From contig JANXXF010000402.1 of assembly GCA_025350775.1 (NCBI GenBank), positions 1 through 16,014 on the forward strand: 16,014 nt of DNA, given 5' to 3'. The notes under the pieces were generated by a model that did no database searches, was not told where the DNA came from, and worked only from the letters and a program-made list of their open reading frames with translations. Position numbers and translations under genes: made by a program. Within the stretch, counting starts at the first letter, position 1; every line of letters begins with the position of its first letter. Positions 14,267-16,014 of the stretch are shown here, one piece after another. The stretch comes from Actinomycetes bacterium. GTDB taxonomy: Bacteria; Actinomycetota; Thermoleophilia; Gaiellales; Gaiellaceae.

Positions 14267-15897
14267 CGGCTCTTGCAGCCACCGTCACTTCGCCGGCAGC
14301 GACGGTCGTCCTGGACGTCGTCAGCGCCGCGTCCCTCTCGGTGGGCGAGCTCGTCGAGCTCGTCGTCGAGCGCACGGGCGTGCCGATCGACGCGTTCGCC
14401 GTCGCCGCCACGCTCGAGTCGGAAGGCCTGCGCGACACCGACGCGCGCGAACGGTTCGCCAGGGCCGACGTCTTCGACCTCGCCAACGATGTGTATGTCG
14501 GCTGCCTGCAGCTCCTCGCGGCGCGGCCGCCCGCGCCCGCCGCGGGGCCACTCGTCACCCACGGCGAGCCGCCGGTGCGGCGGTTCCTGCGCTTCTACGG
14601 CCGCGGCGTGTTCTTCGCGCTGCCGATCGTGCTCCAGGTCGCCACCGTCGTGGCGGTGCGGCTCAACCAGAGCTTCACGGACGCCGAGGCCACCGGTGTG
14701 ATGATCGGCTCGATCCTCAGCTTTCTCGCCACGGGCGGCTTCTCGCAGGCGATCGGCCGCCTCGGCACCACGTATACCTCGCGCTACGCGTACCACCTGG
14801 CGCGCGAGATCACGCTGCGCCTCGTCCGGCTCGGCGTCGTCGCAGCGTTCGTCGTGGGCGCACTCTGGTGGCTGGCGGCGCTCGTCTTCCACCCGTTCCC
14901 CGAGGAGATCGCGCTGCTCGGGCTCGGCTACCACCTCTTGCTCTCGTGGCTCTGGCTGTCGCTCTCGGTGCTCTACATGCGCGAGCGGCGGCTGCTCGTG
15001 ATCGGGATGGTGGTGACCTGGCTCGCCGTCTTCGGCGTCCTGGCCGGCGTTGTTGGCGTTCCGATCGAGGTGGCGCAGCTCACCGGCTACGCCGTCGCGG
15101 CCTCGCTCGCCACGGTGCTCGGCCGGCGGGAGCTACGCCGCCTTGTCCCGCAGACGCCGCCGCTGGCCGCGCAGGAGAAGCTGCCGCGCACGCCGGTGCT
15201 TGTCTACATGACCGCGCCGTACTTCGTCTACGGCGTCCTCTACTTCGCCATGCTCTTCGCCGACCGGGTGGTCAGCTGGTCGGCGGGGCCGCCGCCGGGC
15301 TACCTCTTCTCCTTCGAGAAGGAGTACGAGCTCGGTCTCGACTGGGCGCTGGTGGCGCTCGTGCTGACGGTGGCGATGCTCGAGTACACGATCCACGAGT
15401 TCGCGGCCATCATCCAGCCGGTGCAGCGGCGCTATGCGGCCCGCTCCATCGGCGAGCACAACCGCTACTTCCAGCGCTTCTATCTGCGACAGCTCGTCAT
15501 CTTCGCGGGCATCGCGCTGGTGAGCGGCGCCGTCACCTTCTGGGGTGTCTACTGGTTGCGCGGCGTCGGCAGCCTGCCGGCCATCGAGGGCTTCTTCACG
15601 AGCCGCGTCACATTCAAGGTGTTCTTCGTCGCCGTGATCGCCTACACACTGCTCGGGCTCGGGCTGATGAACGCGGTCGTCCTGTTCTTCCTCTCCCGGC
15701 CGCGCGGCGCGACGCGCGGGTTGGCACTGGGACTTCTGGCCACCCTCGTGATCGGTGTCGTGCTGAGCCGCACGCTCGCACACTGGTGGAGCGCTGTGGG
15801 CCTGCTGGCGGGGGCGGCGGCGTTCGCCGCGGTGACGGGCCTGGCCGCGGTGCGTGTCGTGCGGCGGATGGATTACTACTACTACAGCGCGTATTAA
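14263..15897 (+). CDS. pelG: PelG-like polytopic membrane protein (MOP-type exopolysaccharide transporter)
   Basis: The 544-aa protein resembles PelG, the inner-membrane partner of PelF that forms the export path for Pel polysaccharide. About 12 hydrophobic segments can be seen, near 113-133, 145-165, 186-208, 216-236, 243-265, 270-286, 312-334, 357-377, 409-430, 449-476, 484-502 and 506-530. Family-like stretches include TAPYFVYGVLYFAMLFADRVVSW (317-339), the acidic YELGLDWALVAL (355-366) and a terminal DYYYYSAY. Unlike typical PelG, which enters the membrane soon after its start, this one has about 105 soluble residues first, with a helical LSVGELVELVVERTGVP stretch. The ATG at 14263 overlaps the PelF stop (ATGA) and has GAGG at 7-nt spacing. 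A generic flippase-like protein is the alternative, but PelF adjacency argues for PelG. Confidence 0.85.
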   Translation: MTALAATVTSPAATVVLDVVSAASLSVGELVELVVERTGVPIDAFAVAATLESEGLRDTDARERFARADVFDLANDVYVGCLQLLAARPPAPAAGPLVTHGEPPVRRFLRFYGRGVFFALPIVLQVATVVAVRLNQSFTDAEATGVMIGSILSFLATGGFSQAIGRLGTTYTSRYAYHLAREITLRLVRLGVVAAFVVGALWWLAALVFHPFPEEIALLGLGYHLLLSWLWLSLSVLYMRERRLLVIGMVVTWLAVFGVLAGVVGVPIEVAQLTGYAVAASLATVLGRRELRRLVPQTPPLAAQEKLPRTPVLVYMTAPYFVYGVLYFAMLFADRVVSWSAGPPPGYLFSFEKEYELGLDWALVALVLTVAMLEYTIHEFAAIIQPVQRRYAARSIGEHNRYFQRFYLRQLVIFAGIALVSGAVTFWGVYWLRGVGSLPAIEGFFTSRVTFKVFFVAVIAYTLLGLGLMNAVVLFFLSRPRGATRGLALGLLATLVIGVVLSRTLAHWWSAVGLLAGAAAFAAVTGLAAVRVVRRMDYYYYSAY

Positions 15898-15911
15898 GAG
15901 CTCGAATCAGA

Positions 15912-16014
15912 ATGAGCCTTGCCCGCGGATCGCTCGGATCGCCCTTCGGCCCGCAGTCCGGCCGCCTCGCGTCCGACCTGTGGGCCTGCGGCGACCTGGC
16001 GCCCGCTCTCCGAG
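15912..16014 (+). CDS. Possible next gene of the operon, cut by the window end
   Basis: An ATG at 15912, 14 bp after the PelG-like stop, opens a frame of 34 codons that runs off the window. The visible part begins MSLARGSLGSPFGPQSG and shows no recognisable domain or signal peptide. The upstream sequence has only a weak GAG-type ribosome-binding site. Same strand and short spacing suggest another operon member, but a frame of this length is expected by chance in such DNA. Confidence 0.3.
   Translation, partial: MSLARGSLGSPFGPQSGRLASDLWACGDLAPALR

Noticed and set aside
1..16014. CRISPR arrays, insertion sequences, tRNA or rRNA genes
   Set aside because: I saw no direct-repeat array, transposase, terminal repeats, T-loop motif in a foldable context, or rRNA signature anywhere in the window.

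Overview
The window is a high-GC stretch (about 70% G+C by eye) with strong G/C third-position bias, frequent 4-bp start/stop overlaps (ATGA, GTGA) and many GTG starts. Together with the GAF/PP2C, STAS and RsbW-type genes this suggests an Actinomycetota bacterium, possibly a Thermoleophilia-like lineage. The phylum is an inference from style and gene content; no marker gene is present.

Region 1 (1-4431) looks like a catabolic or uptake locus. A solute-binding protein of the peptide/nickel ABC family (minus strand, 62-1822) is divergent from a tight three-gene operon. That operon encodes an alpha/beta hydrolase, a luciferase-like flavin-dependent monooxygenase and its flavin reductase. Perfect GC-rich hairpins close both transcription units (4-33 and 4409-4431). 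The genes fit import of an organic compound, FMNH2-dependent oxygenation and hydrolysis of the product. The substrate cannot be read from the sequence.

Region 2 (4432-5192) is about 760 bp without a conventional large gene, but it is not empty. On the minus strand there is a strong sigma-70-type promoter (TTGACA-17-TATCTT, 5046 to 5018) with a palindrome overlapping it. About 150 nt downstream lies an 11-bp hairpin that would carry a GAAA tetraloop on that strand. Further on, a 51-codon ORF (4632-4477) has an ideal GAGGAGG ribosome-binding site. This looks like a structured leader or small RNA with a small protein, of no class I recognise.

Region 3 (5193-6794) encodes an amidohydrolase of the N-acyl-D-amino-acid deacylase (D-aminoacylase) family. 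The position corresponding to the family's metal-binding Cys96 appears to be Asp.

Region 4 (6948-15897 and probably beyond) is the most interesting part: eight co-directional, mostly touching or overlapping genes. In order they are a polyprenol-phosphate-mannose synthase-like GT2, a GAF-PP2C (RsbU/SpoIIE-type) phosphatase, a GAF-GAF-HD-GYP protein with altered catalytic positions, a STAS anti-sigma-factor antagonist, an RsbW-type kinase, two PelF-like GT4 glycosyltransferases and a PelG-like polytopic membrane protein. PelF and PelG are the cytoplasmic polymerase and inner-membrane transporter of the Pel exopolysaccharide system. No pelA-E genes are visible. The partner-switching cassette and the HD-GYP protein sit where a c-di-GMP receptor (PelD) would be expected, and no sigma factor is present. 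My main hypothesis is a Pel-like polysaccharide pathway controlled by partner switching in an actinobacterium, with the second PelF gene apparently using a non-canonical start codon.
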